Notes: a model not told the origin generated them from the letters alone. Positions 24,828-32,508 are shown, counted from the stretch's first letter. The stretch is 39,595 bases of DNA from Insolitispirillum peregrinum (GCF_042665255.1 NZ_JBHTCD010000042.1), one strand, 5' to 3'. Numbers and translations are program-made.

Positions 24828-25838
24828 ATGCTGTTGATGCCCATTGCCCTCTACGCCCTCACCATCGCCGCCTATGCCATCGGAACCACCGAATTCGTCA
24901 TCGTCGGCCTGTTGCCCACCGTCGCCAGCGATTTACAAATCACCCTGCCGCTGGCCGGGCTGATCGTTTCGGTGTACGCCCTTGGCGTGACCTTTGGCGC
25001 CCCGGTTCTCACCGCCCTGACCGGACGACTGAACCGCAAGCCGTTACTGATCGCCCTGATGGTTCTGTTCATTGCCGGGAACAGTCTCGCCGCCATCAGC
25101 CCATCGTACCCGGTGCTGTTGTTTGCCCGCGTGCTGACCGCCTTTGCCCACGGCGTATTCTTTTCCCTTGGCTCGACCATTGCCGCCGATCTGGTGCCGG
25201 AAAACCGTCGGGCCTCGGCCATTGCCCTGATGTTCATGGGGTTAACGGTGGCGATTGTCACCGGTGTGCCGCTGGGAACATGGATCGGCCAGCAGTGGGG
25301 CTGGCGAGCAACCTTTGCCGCCGTCGGCGTGCTGGGGGCCATCGCCTGCATCGCACTGGCGGTGTTGCTGCCGTCCCGCCTGCACAAGGCTCCGGTTGCC
25401 TCCCTGACAGCGCAGGTGCGTGTCCTTACGTCTGGCCCCCTGTTGCTGGTGTTCGGCATGACCGCGCTGGGCTATGGCGGAACCTTTGTCGCCTTCACCT
25501 ATCTGGCAACCATTCTGGAAACCGTTACCGGCTTTGCCGCGTCAGATGTCAGCCTGATCCTGATTCTGTACGGTGTTGCCATTGCTGCCGGGAATCTGTC
25601 CGGCGGATTTTTTGCCAACCGTCATCCTGTACGGGCTCTGGCCTGGCTGTTTTCCGCTCAGGCAGTGATCCTGGCCCTGTTCAGCCTGACCCAGCATGCC
25701 AGCATTCCAACCCTGATGACTCTTGCCGCCTTGGGTTTCCTGTCGTTTGCCAGCGTACCGGGCTTGCAGCTCTACGTGGTGAAACAGGCACAACAGTTCC
25801 GTCCCGGAGCGGTTGATACTGCCTCTGTAGGGAAGTAA
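24828..25838 (+). pseudogene. MFS efflux transporter (AraJ/YdhP type), 3' end lost to prophage insertion
   Basis: The protein begins MPIALYALTIAAYAIGTTEFVIVGLLP after AGGAAAAGGACC and follows the DHA1 sugar/drug efflux pattern with about ten transmembrane helices. It stops after 336 residues, while family members have about 390-400 and twelve helices. The reading frame leaves host sequence at 25825 (...GAVDTA) and ends at a TAA 13 bases into the prophage, adding SVGK. The last two helices are missing, so it is probably inactive. It was likely controlled by the divergent LysR regulator. Confidence 0.85.
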
Positions 25839-26156
25839 TAGATTTTAGACGGGTCGGACATCCGGGATTAGGCGGGATGATCTGGGATTTATCGGGATTG
25901 TATTTAATAAAATCAAGGCTCTGAAATCACCCAAGCGGGGTTTTATCGTGCTTGGGGATTTTAGACGAGATCGAGGGGCGTCCGCTAAGATTGGCAGGTC
26001 TTTTTAGACGTAGCATCCCCCAAAAAATCGCCAATTGAAAGCGATGAAAACAACCAGATACAACCTTGAGATATTTGGAACGCGCTACCAGAAAGGTAGG
26101 CGCGCCCCTTGTTGTGGCGGCAGGTCATGGCAGGGGCTGTTCGTGTTGGATGAGCC
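25826..26156. other. Prophage left end (attL) with transposase-site and GGGAT arrays
   Basis: This is a 331-bp non-coding end. TTTTAGACG boxes occur at 25842-25851, 25958-25967 and 26001-26010, all in the same orientation. They are good candidates for transposase A binding sites L1-L3. GGGAT occurs at 25864, 25874, 25884 and 25894, exactly 10 bp apart on one helix face. From memory, phage Mu has a comparable GGGAT-containing stretch near its left end. An imperfect hairpin (about 26080-26103) follows the repressor gene. Confidence 0.65.
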
Positions 26157-26684
26157 TCAGGCCGAGCGTTTATCGGACTTGCCGGGCGGGGCTTGCAGAT
26201 CGCGTTGAAGCTGACGCAAGAGAGCCTTCAGGCCAATGCTCCGTTCGGCGGGATCATCGTAGAGGTCGATGAGTTCGCCATGCATCCGGGCCGACAGTCG
26301 CCCAAGGTCTGCCGGTGAGAGACGAGCGTTTACATCACGGTAAGCCTTTGATATTCCATCAGCAATAGAGGCATGCAGGTCTTCATCCAAGGGCTGGCGC
26401 TGAATAGCATCTGGCACTGATACGGTGGGCTGAGACACTATGGGAGCGGCAGAAGGCATCCCTGCATTCTCTGCTTCGTATCCTGCGATAAGCCAGTCAA
26501 TCGACACTCCCGCAGATTTTGCTATGGCAAAAAGAGCGGATGCCTTGGGCTCAGAGCGGCCCGAAAGATAGTTCTCCAAGGTCCGTCGCGGAATCCCTGA
26601 CGCCTTCGATAGAGCATCACCACTCCCAACCATGGCAGCACATATTTTTATTCTATCACAAAGGCCTATGATTTCGGTGTTCAT
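26157..26684 (-). CDS. Prophage repressor (XRE-type HTH)
   Basis: The 175-residue regulator has an N-terminal helix-turn-helix (GSGDALSKASGIPRRTLENYLSGRSEPKASALFAIAKSAGVSIDWLIAG). A helical C-terminal region carries no visible S24 peptidase motif, so RecA-triggered self-cleavage is not indicated. It occupies the c repressor position of Mu, divergent from ner, and presumably keeps the lytic genes off. GGAG lies eight bases before the ATG at 26684. Its promoter and a palindromic operator lie just upstream. Confidence 0.85.
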   Translation of the reverse strand: MNTEIIGLCDRIKICAAMVGSGDALSKASGIPRRTLENYLSGRSEPKASALFAIAKSAGVSIDWLIAGYEAENAGMPSAAPIVSQPTVSVPDAIQRQPLDEDLHASIADGISKAYRDVNARLSPADLGRLSARMHGELIDLYDDPAERSIGLKALLRQLQRDLQAPPGKSDKRSA

Positions 26685-26712
26685 GGCTGGAACTCCGAAA
26701 TTTTGCCATACC

Positions 26713-26734
26713 GAACTGCGAAATTTCGTAGTTC
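26713..26734. promoter_or_regulatory. 22-bp operator palindrome in the repressor/ner control region
   Basis: The arms gaact-cgaaa and tttcg-agttc are fully complementary apart from one position pair (g at 26718, t at 26729). The half-site aactacgaaa recurs at 26794-26803 near ner. A separate palindrome, tttacgtaaa (26769-26778), is followed by tacgta (26779-26784). These are the likely binding sites of the repressor and the Ner-like protein. The first covers the predicted repressor transcription start. Confidence 0.6.
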
Positions 26735-26738
26735 TGAT

Positions 26739-26766
26739 TTCATATTTAAAATCAAGGGCTTGGCAA
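26739..26766 (-). promoter_or_regulatory. Predicted repressor promoter
   Basis: On the minus strand, TTGCCA (26761-26766) is followed after 16 bases by TATGAA (26739-26744). The start point would fall at about 26732, inside the 26713-26734 palindrome, consistent with autoregulation. Confidence 0.5.
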
Positions 26767-26815
26767 TATTTACGTAAATACGTACTTCTTGCCAACTACG
26801 AAACGCAGAACATGC

Positions 26816-26845
26816 TTGACTCATGGCATGTTTGGGCGTTATTAA
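26816..26845 (+). promoter_or_regulatory. Candidate early (ner) promoter
   Basis: TTGACT (26816-26821) is followed after 18 bases by TATTAA (26840-26845). A start near 26852 would leave almost no leader before the ATG at 26853. Either ner is leaderless, translation starts at 26898, or a promoter further upstream is used. The call is weak. Confidence 0.3.
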
Positions 26846-26852
26846 GATTGCC

Positions 26853-27179
26853 ATGGCTACTGCACCTGCAACTTTAGACATTCCGAAAAATCCCACCATG
26901 CGGCGGGAGTGGATTAGCTACCAACTCCGTCTGAGGGGTTTGTGCTACCGCGAACTGGCACGCAGAGAGGGGGTTTCCCATCAATCCCTGAGTGCTGCGG
27001 CTTTGGGCGGCGGCTCTCGGCACCTGCAAGAGACAATTGCTGCCGCCCTGGATTTGTTCCCTCAGGCGATCTGGCCTGAACTGTATGACGCCGAAGGCAA
27101 CCGCCTGGGGCGCATCAGAGACCCAAACCGTACCACGCCCCGCAGGCGTCGCAATGACGAAAACACAGCGGCAGCGTGA
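26853..27179 (+). CDS. ner: Ner/Nlp-like DNA-binding regulator
   Basis: Ner is the early negative regulator of Mu-like phages. The core (MRREWISYQLRLRGLCYREL, then ARREGVSHQSLS) is a helix-turn-helix of the Ner/Nlp type, followed by IAAALDLFPQAIWPELYD. It has a longer than usual basic C-terminal tail (RRRRND). The ATG at 26853 gives 108 residues. An internal ATG at 26898 gives a protein closer to classical Ner, and neither has a strong ribosome site. It is divergent from the repressor, the standard switch layout. Confidence 0.82.
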   Translation: MATAPATLDIPKNPTMRREWISYQLRLRGLCYRELARREGVSHQSLSAAALGGGSRHLQETIAAALDLFPQAIWPELYDAEGNRLGRIRDPNRTTPRRRRNDENTAAA

Positions 27180-27192
27180 CCATTAGTCCCCC

Positions 27193-27268
27193 CACGCCAC
27201 GGAGTGCCTTTGTGGCGTGTACCTGACCGGATGCGCCTGCGCGCAATTGGGCGCATCCGGTCCTTTTT
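27193..27268 (+). terminator. Tandem hairpins, the second a strong terminator, after ner
   Basis: The first stem pairs cacgccac (27193-27200) with gtggcgtg (27212-27219). The second is a perfect 13-bp stem, gaccggatgcgcc (27225-27237) with ggcgcatccggtc (27250-27262), followed by CTTTTTCC. This would end the ner transcript before the next gene, or allow regulated readthrough in the early operon. Confidence 0.75.
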
Positions 27269-27303
27269 CCTCCATAAGACAAATAGATCAGGAGGCATCA
27301 CTC

Positions 27304-27777
27304 ATGAAAAAGGCAAAACGCTCCTCATCACCGGACCAGATGGATTTTGATGCACTGCTGGGTGCCGCCATGCCTGGCGCATCCTTGATGACACCACCGG
27401 TGGCAGAAGAGACAGGCAATTGGGATCTGCACATGCGTCGCCTGCTGAAAGCCGCCCTTGCGGCATCACCGTTATCGATTGATCAGGTGGCCGAAGGGCT
27501 GACGGCGATCAGCGGGCGGACCATCTCGGTGAGCATGATCTACAGCTGGACCGGGCAATCCCGCCCCCACCGCCTGCCTGCCGAATTGATCCCGGCGATT
27601 AATCGGGTGGTGGGCAATACGATCCTGTTGCAAGGGCTGGCCGAAGCATCGGGCTGCCGGATCACCGAACCGCGAGACCTGCAACTGGCCCGTCTGGGGC
27701 AACTGACACTGATTATCCGCTATGCCCAGGCTGAACAGGCCCGCGCCGCTGCCGCATTGGGAGGGCGCCATGCGTAA
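27304..27777 (+). CDS. Phage regulatory protein, possibly CII-like (157 aa)
   Basis: The protein has a low-complexity N-terminus, then a helical region (SPLSIDQVAEGLTAISGRTISVSMIYSWTG) that could form a helix-turn-helix. A segment HRLPAELIPAINRVVGNTILLQGLAEASGC follows, which recalls phage CII-type regulators from memory. A strong AGGAGG site precedes the ATG. It sits between ner and the antisense cassette. Its role in the lysis/lysogeny decision is inference. Confidence 0.6.
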   Translation: MKKAKRSSSPDQMDFDALLGAAMPGASLMTPPVAEETGNWDLHMRRLLKAALAASPLSIDQVAEGLTAISGRTISVSMIYSWTGQSRPHRLPAELIPAINRVVGNTILLQGLAEASGCRITEPRDLQLARLGQLTLIIRYAQAEQARAAAALGGRHA

Positions 27778-27784
27778 TATTCGG

Positions 27785-28360
27785 TCACTTTTCCCAAGTG
27801 TAGGGGGGCAACGTGCCAAAGCGGGCGAACCAACGCTGCCAAAACCGCAGGGAGATTTTCTCGGTTTTCGGGTGCCCTTGGGCCTCGACTTCCTCGTTGT
27901 GGCAAATGGCAATCAGCGCCGTGCGGATCGTCGGCTCTTCGGCTTCGACCATTACATAGTCGGCCTTAATCTCATTGAAGGTTTCCTCGGTCAAATGGCC
28001 CCCGGCACGGTCAAGACGTTCTTGCAGACGGGTGTATTGGCGGTAAAGGCCCCCATGCAGGCGGGCCTTGTCTCCCCAGCGAAACGCCAGGGAGAGCGAG
28101 GTCAGAACCACAACAACAAGAGTGGCATACACCGCGATACTGGTTCCTTTGCCGATTACATCAGCAAGGGCGGTGCTGCCCCCGACCAGGACGGCAACGG
28201 TAGAGACGTTATCCAAGCTGCTGTAGTGCCCTTCAAGGCGACTGCTGTAGCGCCGCGAGACACCGATTTTGAAACGCAAATCCCAGGTATTCGCGAAAAG
28301 GCTGCTCGCCTGGGGGGCTACTTGTCCTTGGCTGTCGGTGACTTCGGTTGGGGTGGGCAT
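27785..28360 (-). CDS. SLATT-like two-TM membrane protein (191 aa), antisense cassette gene 2
   Basis: Two adjacent hydrophobic helices (about 52-70, VSTVAVLVGGSTALADVIG, and 74-93, SIAVYATLVVVVLTSLSLAF) are preceded by RYSSRLEGHYSSLD. After them comes a cytoplasmic helix with KARLHGGLYRQYTRLQERL and a conserved-looking EAEEPTIRTALIAICHNEEV. This 2-TM plus amphipathic helix layout is that of SLATT-type proteins, known as membrane effectors in some antiphage systems. The match is by pattern only. AGGAG precedes the ATG at 28360. It is transcribed against the early operon, which marks it as an added (moron) gene. Superinfection exclusion is a plausible role. Confidence 0.65.
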   Translation of the reverse strand: MPTPTEVTDSQGQVAPQASSLFANTWDLRFKIGVSRRYSSRLEGHYSSLDNVSTVAVLVGGSTALADVIGKGTSIAVYATLVVVVLTSLSLAFRWGDKARLHGGLYRQYTRLQERLDRAGGHLTEETFNEIKADYVMVEAEEPTIRTALIAICHNEEVEAQGHPKTEKISLRFWQRWFARFGTLPPYTWEK

Positions 28361-28494
28361 GGGGTTTCTCCTGTTGGAGCTGGAGGAGTTCGGAATGGGG
28401 ACATCGAATTTTGGGCATGTGTCCCTGGCGGTGCTGCGGGCGTCCTGAACGGTGAGACGGATTCCCGAAAGATCGTTTTCTTGTCGTCAGACAT
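28318..28494 (-). CDS. Small proline-rich protein (58 aa), antisense cassette gene 1
   Basis: The 58-residue protein starts MSDDKKTIFRES and contains the motif SPFRTPxAPxG twice, separated by a THAQNSM linker, then ends with a proline/lysine-rich tail. GGAG lies about eight bases before the ATG at 28494. It overlaps the start of the SLATT-like gene by 43 bp, so the two are probably translated together. It has no membrane helix or known domain, looks disordered, and could be a partner or regulator of the membrane protein. Confidence 0.5.
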   Translation of the reverse strand: MSDDKKTIFRESVSPFRTPAAPPGTHAQNSMSPFRTPPAPTGETPCPPQPKSPTAKDK

Positions 28495-28590
28495 CAGATT
28501 GTCTCCGGCTGGTTGGACAGTTTGGGGACGGGCGGGACGGGTGCTGCTACACCCTCCCGCCACCTTTAAGGCGAGGATAGTAGCAATCCA

Positions 28591-28612
28591 CTCGCAAAAA
28601 GTCACTTGCGAG
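28591..28612 (+). promoter_or_regulatory. Hairpin over the transposase A ribosome site
   Basis: ctcgcaa (28591-28597) pairs perfectly with ttgcgag (28606-28612). The right arm includes most of the GAGG Shine-Dalgarno (28610-28613) of the transposase start at 28620. It could hold translation of A down, or serve as a protein-binding site. Confidence 0.45.
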
Positions 28613-28619
28613 GTGCGCT

Positions 28620-30680
28620 ATGGATGAATGGTTGACTGCCGCCAGGATCGCGGAACTGGCCTTACCCAGCCTGCCAAATACGGAGCGGGCAATCCAGATC
28701 AGAGCGACTCGCGACGGCTGGAAAAGCCGCCCGCGCAAAGGGCGCGGCGGCGGGTCCGAGTACCATGTCAGTGCCCTGCCTGACACGGCCAAGGCAGCAC
28801 TGTTGCTCAAGTCGGCCCCTCCTCCTCCTGCCCCCCTCAAGCCCGAACAGACGGCGCAGTTGAAGGATAGCCAGCGGCGGACGCTGGAGGCTCGGGCGGC
28901 GATCTTGGCGGAAATCGACAGCTTGATGGTGATGGGCACCAGCCAGGGAAAGGCCGTGCAGATGGTGGTAGAGATGGCTCAGGCGGGAACCCTGCGTCCC
29001 GAGGTGCAAGCGATGGTACCGATGGCCAATGCGCGGGCGGGCCAGGGGCGCAGCCTGACGCGGGCGACGCTGTACAACTGGCTGAAGGCACGGGCGGCGG
29101 GGTCATCGACGGCGCTGGCTCCGGCCTTGCCACCGGAACACGACATCCCGGACTGGGCTGGCGCATTGATGGAGCTGTACGGGCGGCCGCAAAAGCCCTC
29201 GTTAACCGATGCGTTAAAGGCGCTTAAAGCGCAAGGGGCGGCCCCGTCCTACGATCAGGCCCGGCGGTTCCTGAACAAGCTGTCGGCGATCACCCGCAAC
29301 AGCGGGCGGATGGGTCCGCGCACGCTGAAGGCCATGCGGGCCTATACGGTGCGGGCGGTCGAGGGATTGTGGCCGACGGCGATCTATTGCGCCGATGGCC
29401 ACACCTTCAAGGCCGAGGTTGCCCACCCGATCCACGGGCGGCCTTTCCGCCCGGAAATCACCACGGTGATTGACGTGTACACCCGCAAGATCACCGGCTG
29501 GTCGGTCAACCTGGCTGAAAACACCTGGTCGGTGGCCGATGCCGCCCGCCATGCCTTTGAGACGCACGGGCTGTGTGACGTCTGGTATTACGACAACGGC
29601 CCCGGTGCCAATAACCGCACCTGGGACGAAGCGATGGTGGGGCTGATCGCCCGTCTGGGGATCACCAAACAGAACAGCCTGCCCTATGGCTCGCAGGCAC
29701 GCGGGGTGATTGAACGGGTTAACCGCAGCGTGTGGCACCGGGCGGCCAAGGTGCTGCCGACCTACGTCGGCGCCGACATGGACGACGAGGCCCGCCAGCG
29801 GGCGTTCAAGATCACCCGGCGCGACATCAAGGCGGTTGGAACCTCGCGCCTGCTGCTGCCGTGGGCGGACTTTTTGATTTTGTGTGAGATGGCGGTTGCG
29901 CAGCACAACAGCGAGCCGCACAGCACGCTGAAAAAGATCACCGACCCGGACACGCTGAAAAAGCGCCACCAAAGCCCCGCCGAAGCCTGGGCCGAAGCGG
30001 AGGCCACCGGCTGGCAGGCAGACCGGCTGGATGAAGCCGAAGCCCGCGACCTGTTCCGGCCACATGTGCTGCGCAAAACGCGCCGGGCATTGGTCAGTCT
30101 GTGGGGCAACGACTATTACCACCCGGCGCTGGAGGCGTTCCACGGCGAGGAGGTGATGGTTGCCTACGACATCCACGATGCCGAACGGGTGTGGGTGCGC
30201 GATGGCGAGGGCCGGTTGATTTGCGAGGCCATCTGGAACGGCCACCAGACAGCGTTCATGCCGGTATCCAAGGTGATGGCCGACCACGAAAAGCGCATTG
30301 CCGGACGGCACAAGCGGCTGGACGCGCACCGCGACGAGATCGAGGCCGAACGTGGACCGGCGGCGCTGGATTACCGGGGGGCTCCGGTGCAGGTGCTGCC
30401 GATGGCTCCGGCCTTGCCGCCGCTGACGATCGAGATGGATGCCGCCCAGACGGCGCTGGTGGCCGAGTTTACCGCGCCAGAGGTCGATGCCCCCGAGACG
30501 GCGGAACAGCGATACGACCGCTGGCTGCGCCTGGATCAGGCGGTGCAGGACGGGCAAGAGCTGACCCCGGCAGAGCGGCAGTTTTACGACCTGTTCCGGC
30601 GCTCGCCGGTGTGGGCCGAGGTGCGCGAGCACCGGGCGATGATCGCCGAGTTTCAAGCCAGCCTGCGGGCAACAGCCTAA
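28620..30680 (+). CDS. Mu-type transposase A (DDE)
   Basis: This transposase of 686 residues cuts and joins the phage ends for integration and replicative transposition. The N-terminal winged helix (DEWLTAARIAELALP...GWKSRPRKGRGGGSEYH) would bind the internal enhancer. Central end-binding helix domains follow. The RNase-H-like core has D259 (YCADGHTF), D325 (YYDNGPGANN) and E365 (GVIERVNRS). The C-terminus carries the Mu-type beta-barrel and a B-interacting tail. GAGG precedes the ATG. It should act on the TTTTAGACG sites at the left end. Confidence 0.96.
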   Translation: MDEWLTAARIAELALPSLPNTERAIQIRATRDGWKSRPRKGRGGGSEYHVSALPDTAKAALLLKSAPPPPAPLKPEQTAQLKDSQRRTLEARAAILAEIDSLMVMGTSQGKAVQMVVEMAQAGTLRPEVQAMVPMANARAGQGRSLTRATLYNWLKARAAGSSTALAPALPPEHDIPDWAGALMELYGRPQKPSLTDALKALKAQGAAPSYDQARRFLNKLSAITRNSGRMGPRTLKAMRAYTVRAVEGLWPTAIYCADGHTFKAEVAHPIHGRPFRPEITTVIDVYTRKITGWSVNLAENTWSVADAARHAFETHGLCDVWYYDNGPGANNRTWDEAMVGLIARLGITKQNSLPYGSQARGVIERVNRSVWHRAAKVLPTYVGADMDDEARQRAFKITRRDIKAVGTSRLLLPWADFLILCEMAVAQHNSEPHSTLKKITDPDTLKKRHQSPAEAWAEAEATGWQADRLDEAEARDLFRPHVLRKTRRALVSLWGNDYYHPALEAFHGEEVMVAYDIHDAERVWVRDGEGRLICEAIWNGHQTAFMPVSKVMADHEKRIAGRHKRLDAHRDEIEAERGPAALDYRGAPVQVLPMAPALPPLTIEMDAAQTALVAEFTAPEVDAPETAEQRYDRWLRLDQAVQDGQELTPAERQFYDLFRRSPVWAEVREHRAMIAEFQASLRATA

Positions 30681-30686
30681 GAAAAT

Positions 30687-30717
30687 GCCCCGCTCAAGGG
30701 GACAACCTCAAGCGGGG
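30687..30717 (+). other. Hairpin in the A-B spacer
   Basis: gccccgct and agcggggc form the base of a stem, extended by partly paired caagg/cctca, just after the A stop codon. No long T-run follows, so it may attenuate rather than stop transcription into B. The remainder of the 109-bp spacer holds no gene. Confidence 0.45.
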
Positions 30718-30789
30718 CGGTATTTGGGGCCTCAGGGTTTCGGGAACCTCGGGGTCTCAACGAGCAAATACGAAAGGTAGAATGACAGA

Positions 30790-31521
30790 ATGAATAGCCT
30801 TGTCAACAGTACCATTGCACCATTGCGCAACGTGGCGCTGGCCACCGGAGCAATGCAGCGCGCCATCGAACGTCCGCTGCACCTGCCGGGGATGGTGACG
30901 TTCTCCGGGCCGTCAGGCTTCGGCAAGTCGATGGCGGCGGCCTATGTCGCCAACAAATACCGCGCCTTTTACATCGAGTGCAAAAGCAGCTGGACCCGCA
31001 AGGCGATCCTTGAGGCGATCCTGCGCGAGATGGGCAAGGTCCCGGCCAAGACGGTGGCGACGATGACCGACCAGATTGCCGACGAGCTGGTGTTGTCGGG
31101 CCGCCCGCTGATCATCGACGAGATGGATCATGTCGTCGAAAAGGGGGCAGTGGAGGTGATCCGCGACATTTACGAAGGCTCGAAAGCCCCGATCCTGCTT
31201 ATCGGCGAGGAGCTGTTGCCGACCAAGCTGGCGCAGTGGGAACGGTTCCACGGGCGCATTCTGGACTGGAAACAGGCCGAGGCGGTCAGCATGGCCGACG
31301 CCGCCCACCTGCGCGGGCTGTACTGCCGTCAGGTGGCGGTGACGGATGATTTGCTGGCGCTGGTGCTGGAGGCGGCCCACGGCTCGGTGCGGCGGGTGTG
31401 CGTCAATCTGGAACTGATCCAGTCCACCGCCCTGTCCGATGGCGTGGCAACGGCAGACCGTGCCTGGTGGGGCAGCCGTGACCTGCACACCGGCCAGCCG
31501 CCGAAGCGGAGGGCTTTTTGA
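30790..31521 (+). CDS. Mu B-type AAA+ ATPase (target DNA activator)
   Basis: B binds target DNA with ATP and delivers it to transposase A, and it underlies target immunity in Mu. The 243-residue protein has Walker A GPSGFGKS (40-47) and Walker B RPLIIDEMDHV, followed by IRDIYEGSKAPILLIGEE. It is shorter than Mu B (about 312 residues) and lacks the N-terminal helix-turn-helix domain, as in some other transposable phages. The ATG lies 109 bp after A. The stop overlaps the next start codon (TGATG). Confidence 0.92.
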   Translation: MNSLVNSTIAPLRNVALATGAMQRAIERPLHLPGMVTFSGPSGFGKSMAAAYVANKYRAFYIECKSSWTRKAILEAILREMGKVPAKTVATMTDQIADELVLSGRPLIIDEMDHVVEKGAVEVIRDIYEGSKAPILLIGEELLPTKLAQWERFHGRILDWKQAEAVSMADAAHLRGLYCRQVAVTDDLLALVLEAAHGSVRRVCVNLELIQSTALSDGVATADRAWWGSRDLHTGQPPKRRAF

Positions 31522-32147
31522 TGAGCCGGGGGCCGATCACCCAGATGCATGGGCACAAGCGGCGCGGCCATGCGCGGTACTGGCAAATCATCCTGGATCT
31601 GCACCGAAGCTCCGGCGAATTCACCATAACTGACGTTGAGGGGCAAACGAACGCCAAGCGGCAGACTGTTGGAGAGTACATCTTGCGCCTGACCAGAGCG
31701 GGTATTCTGGAGGTGGCCTCGGAGAACGGCGGGCCTCATGGGCAGGCCAAGGTCTACAGGGTTGTCCGGTTGCAATCCGAAGCCCCCAAGGTCCGCCGCG
31801 ACGGGACGGTTGTTGTACCGGACACCGCCCGCGACCAGATGTGGCGAACGGCGAAAATCATCAAGGAATTCTCGCCGCGCGATCTGGCTATCCAGGCGAG
31901 TACGGAAGACCGGCAGGTCTCGGAGCGGGATGCAACAGACTACTGCAAATTCCTGCGCCTGGGCGGGTATCTGGCCGTTGTCCGTCCCTCCAAACCCGGT
32001 GTGCAGGCCGTGTACCGGTTCCTCCTCAGCAAAAATACCGGCCCCAAGGCTCCGATGGTGCAGAGGATCAAGGCAGTCTTTGATCCAAACGTCGGCGTTG
32101 TGGTTTGGAGCAGCAAAGACCCGGAGAGCAACGATGAGCGCGTATGA
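31521..32147 (+). CDS. Phage early protein with winged-helix-like domains (208 aa)
   Basis: I do not recognise a named family. The N-terminal half looks like a winged helix (RYWQIILDLHRSSGEFTITDV, NAKRQTVGEYILRLTRAGILEV), and the second half repeats a similar pattern (QMWRTAKIIKEFSPRDLAIQAS, ATDYCKFLRLGGYLAVVRP). It is therefore probably a DNA-binding protein of the early operon. It starts at the ATG overlapping the B stop codon and overlaps the next gene by 14 bp. Confidence 0.7.
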   Translation: MSRGPITQMHGHKRRGHARYWQIILDLHRSSGEFTITDVEGQTNAKRQTVGEYILRLTRAGILEVASENGGPHGQAKVYRVVRLQSEAPKVRRDGTVVVPDTARDQMWRTAKIIKEFSPRDLAIQASTEDRQVSERDATDYCKFLRLGGYLAVVRPSKPGVQAVYRFLLSKNTGPKAPMVQRIKAVFDPNVGVVVWSSKDPESNDERV

Positions 32148-32508
32148 CAGAGCCGTGCAGGGCTGGCCGAACGGCCTGCCCGACTGGGTGCGGGTGCTGG
32201 CCGAACAGTGCGACCTCAGCAGCCAGTCAAAGGCCGCGAGGCAGCTTGGTTATTCGCCGGCGACGGTCTCGCTGGTGCTGGCGGGGACCTACAGCGGCGA
32301 TCTTGCCAAGGTTGAAATGGCGGTACGGGGTGCATACCTCGCCGCTCTGGTGGCCTGCCCGGTGCTGGGCGACATCCCCACCAACGACTGCCTCAGCCAC
32401 CAGCGGGCCCCGTTCGCACCGACCAACCATGTGCGGGTGCAGTTGTACCGCTCGTGCCACGGGACTTGCCCGCACACCAGCGTCAAGGGAGGTCGCCATG
32501 CTGAGTAA
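32134..32508 (+). CDS. Phage HTH protein (124 aa)
   Basis: The N-terminal half contains a helix-turn-helix (LAEQCDLSSQSKAARQLGYSPATVSLVLAGTYSGDL), which suggests binding to DNA. A C-terminal part rich in histidine and cysteine (SCHGTCPHTSVKGGRHAE) has no clear fold. GGAG lies upstream of the ATG. It overlaps genes on both sides, as is usual in the early operon. It is probably an early regulator of unknown target. Confidence 0.75.
   Translation: MSAYDRAVQGWPNGLPDWVRVLAEQCDLSSQSKAARQLGYSPATVSLVLAGTYSGDLAKVEMAVRGAYLAALVACPVLGDIPTNDCLSHQRAPFAPTNHVRVQLYRSCHGTCPHTSVKGGRHAE

Noticed and set aside
27721..28627. 301-codon plus-strand frame opposite the antisense cassette
   Set aside because: Frame lacks a ribosome site and domain; the minus-strand frames have Shine-Dalgarno sites and membrane helices.
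29214..30656. 480-codon minus-strand frame opposite transposase A
   Set aside because: Antisense shadow; the sense strand carries the complete DDE transposase.
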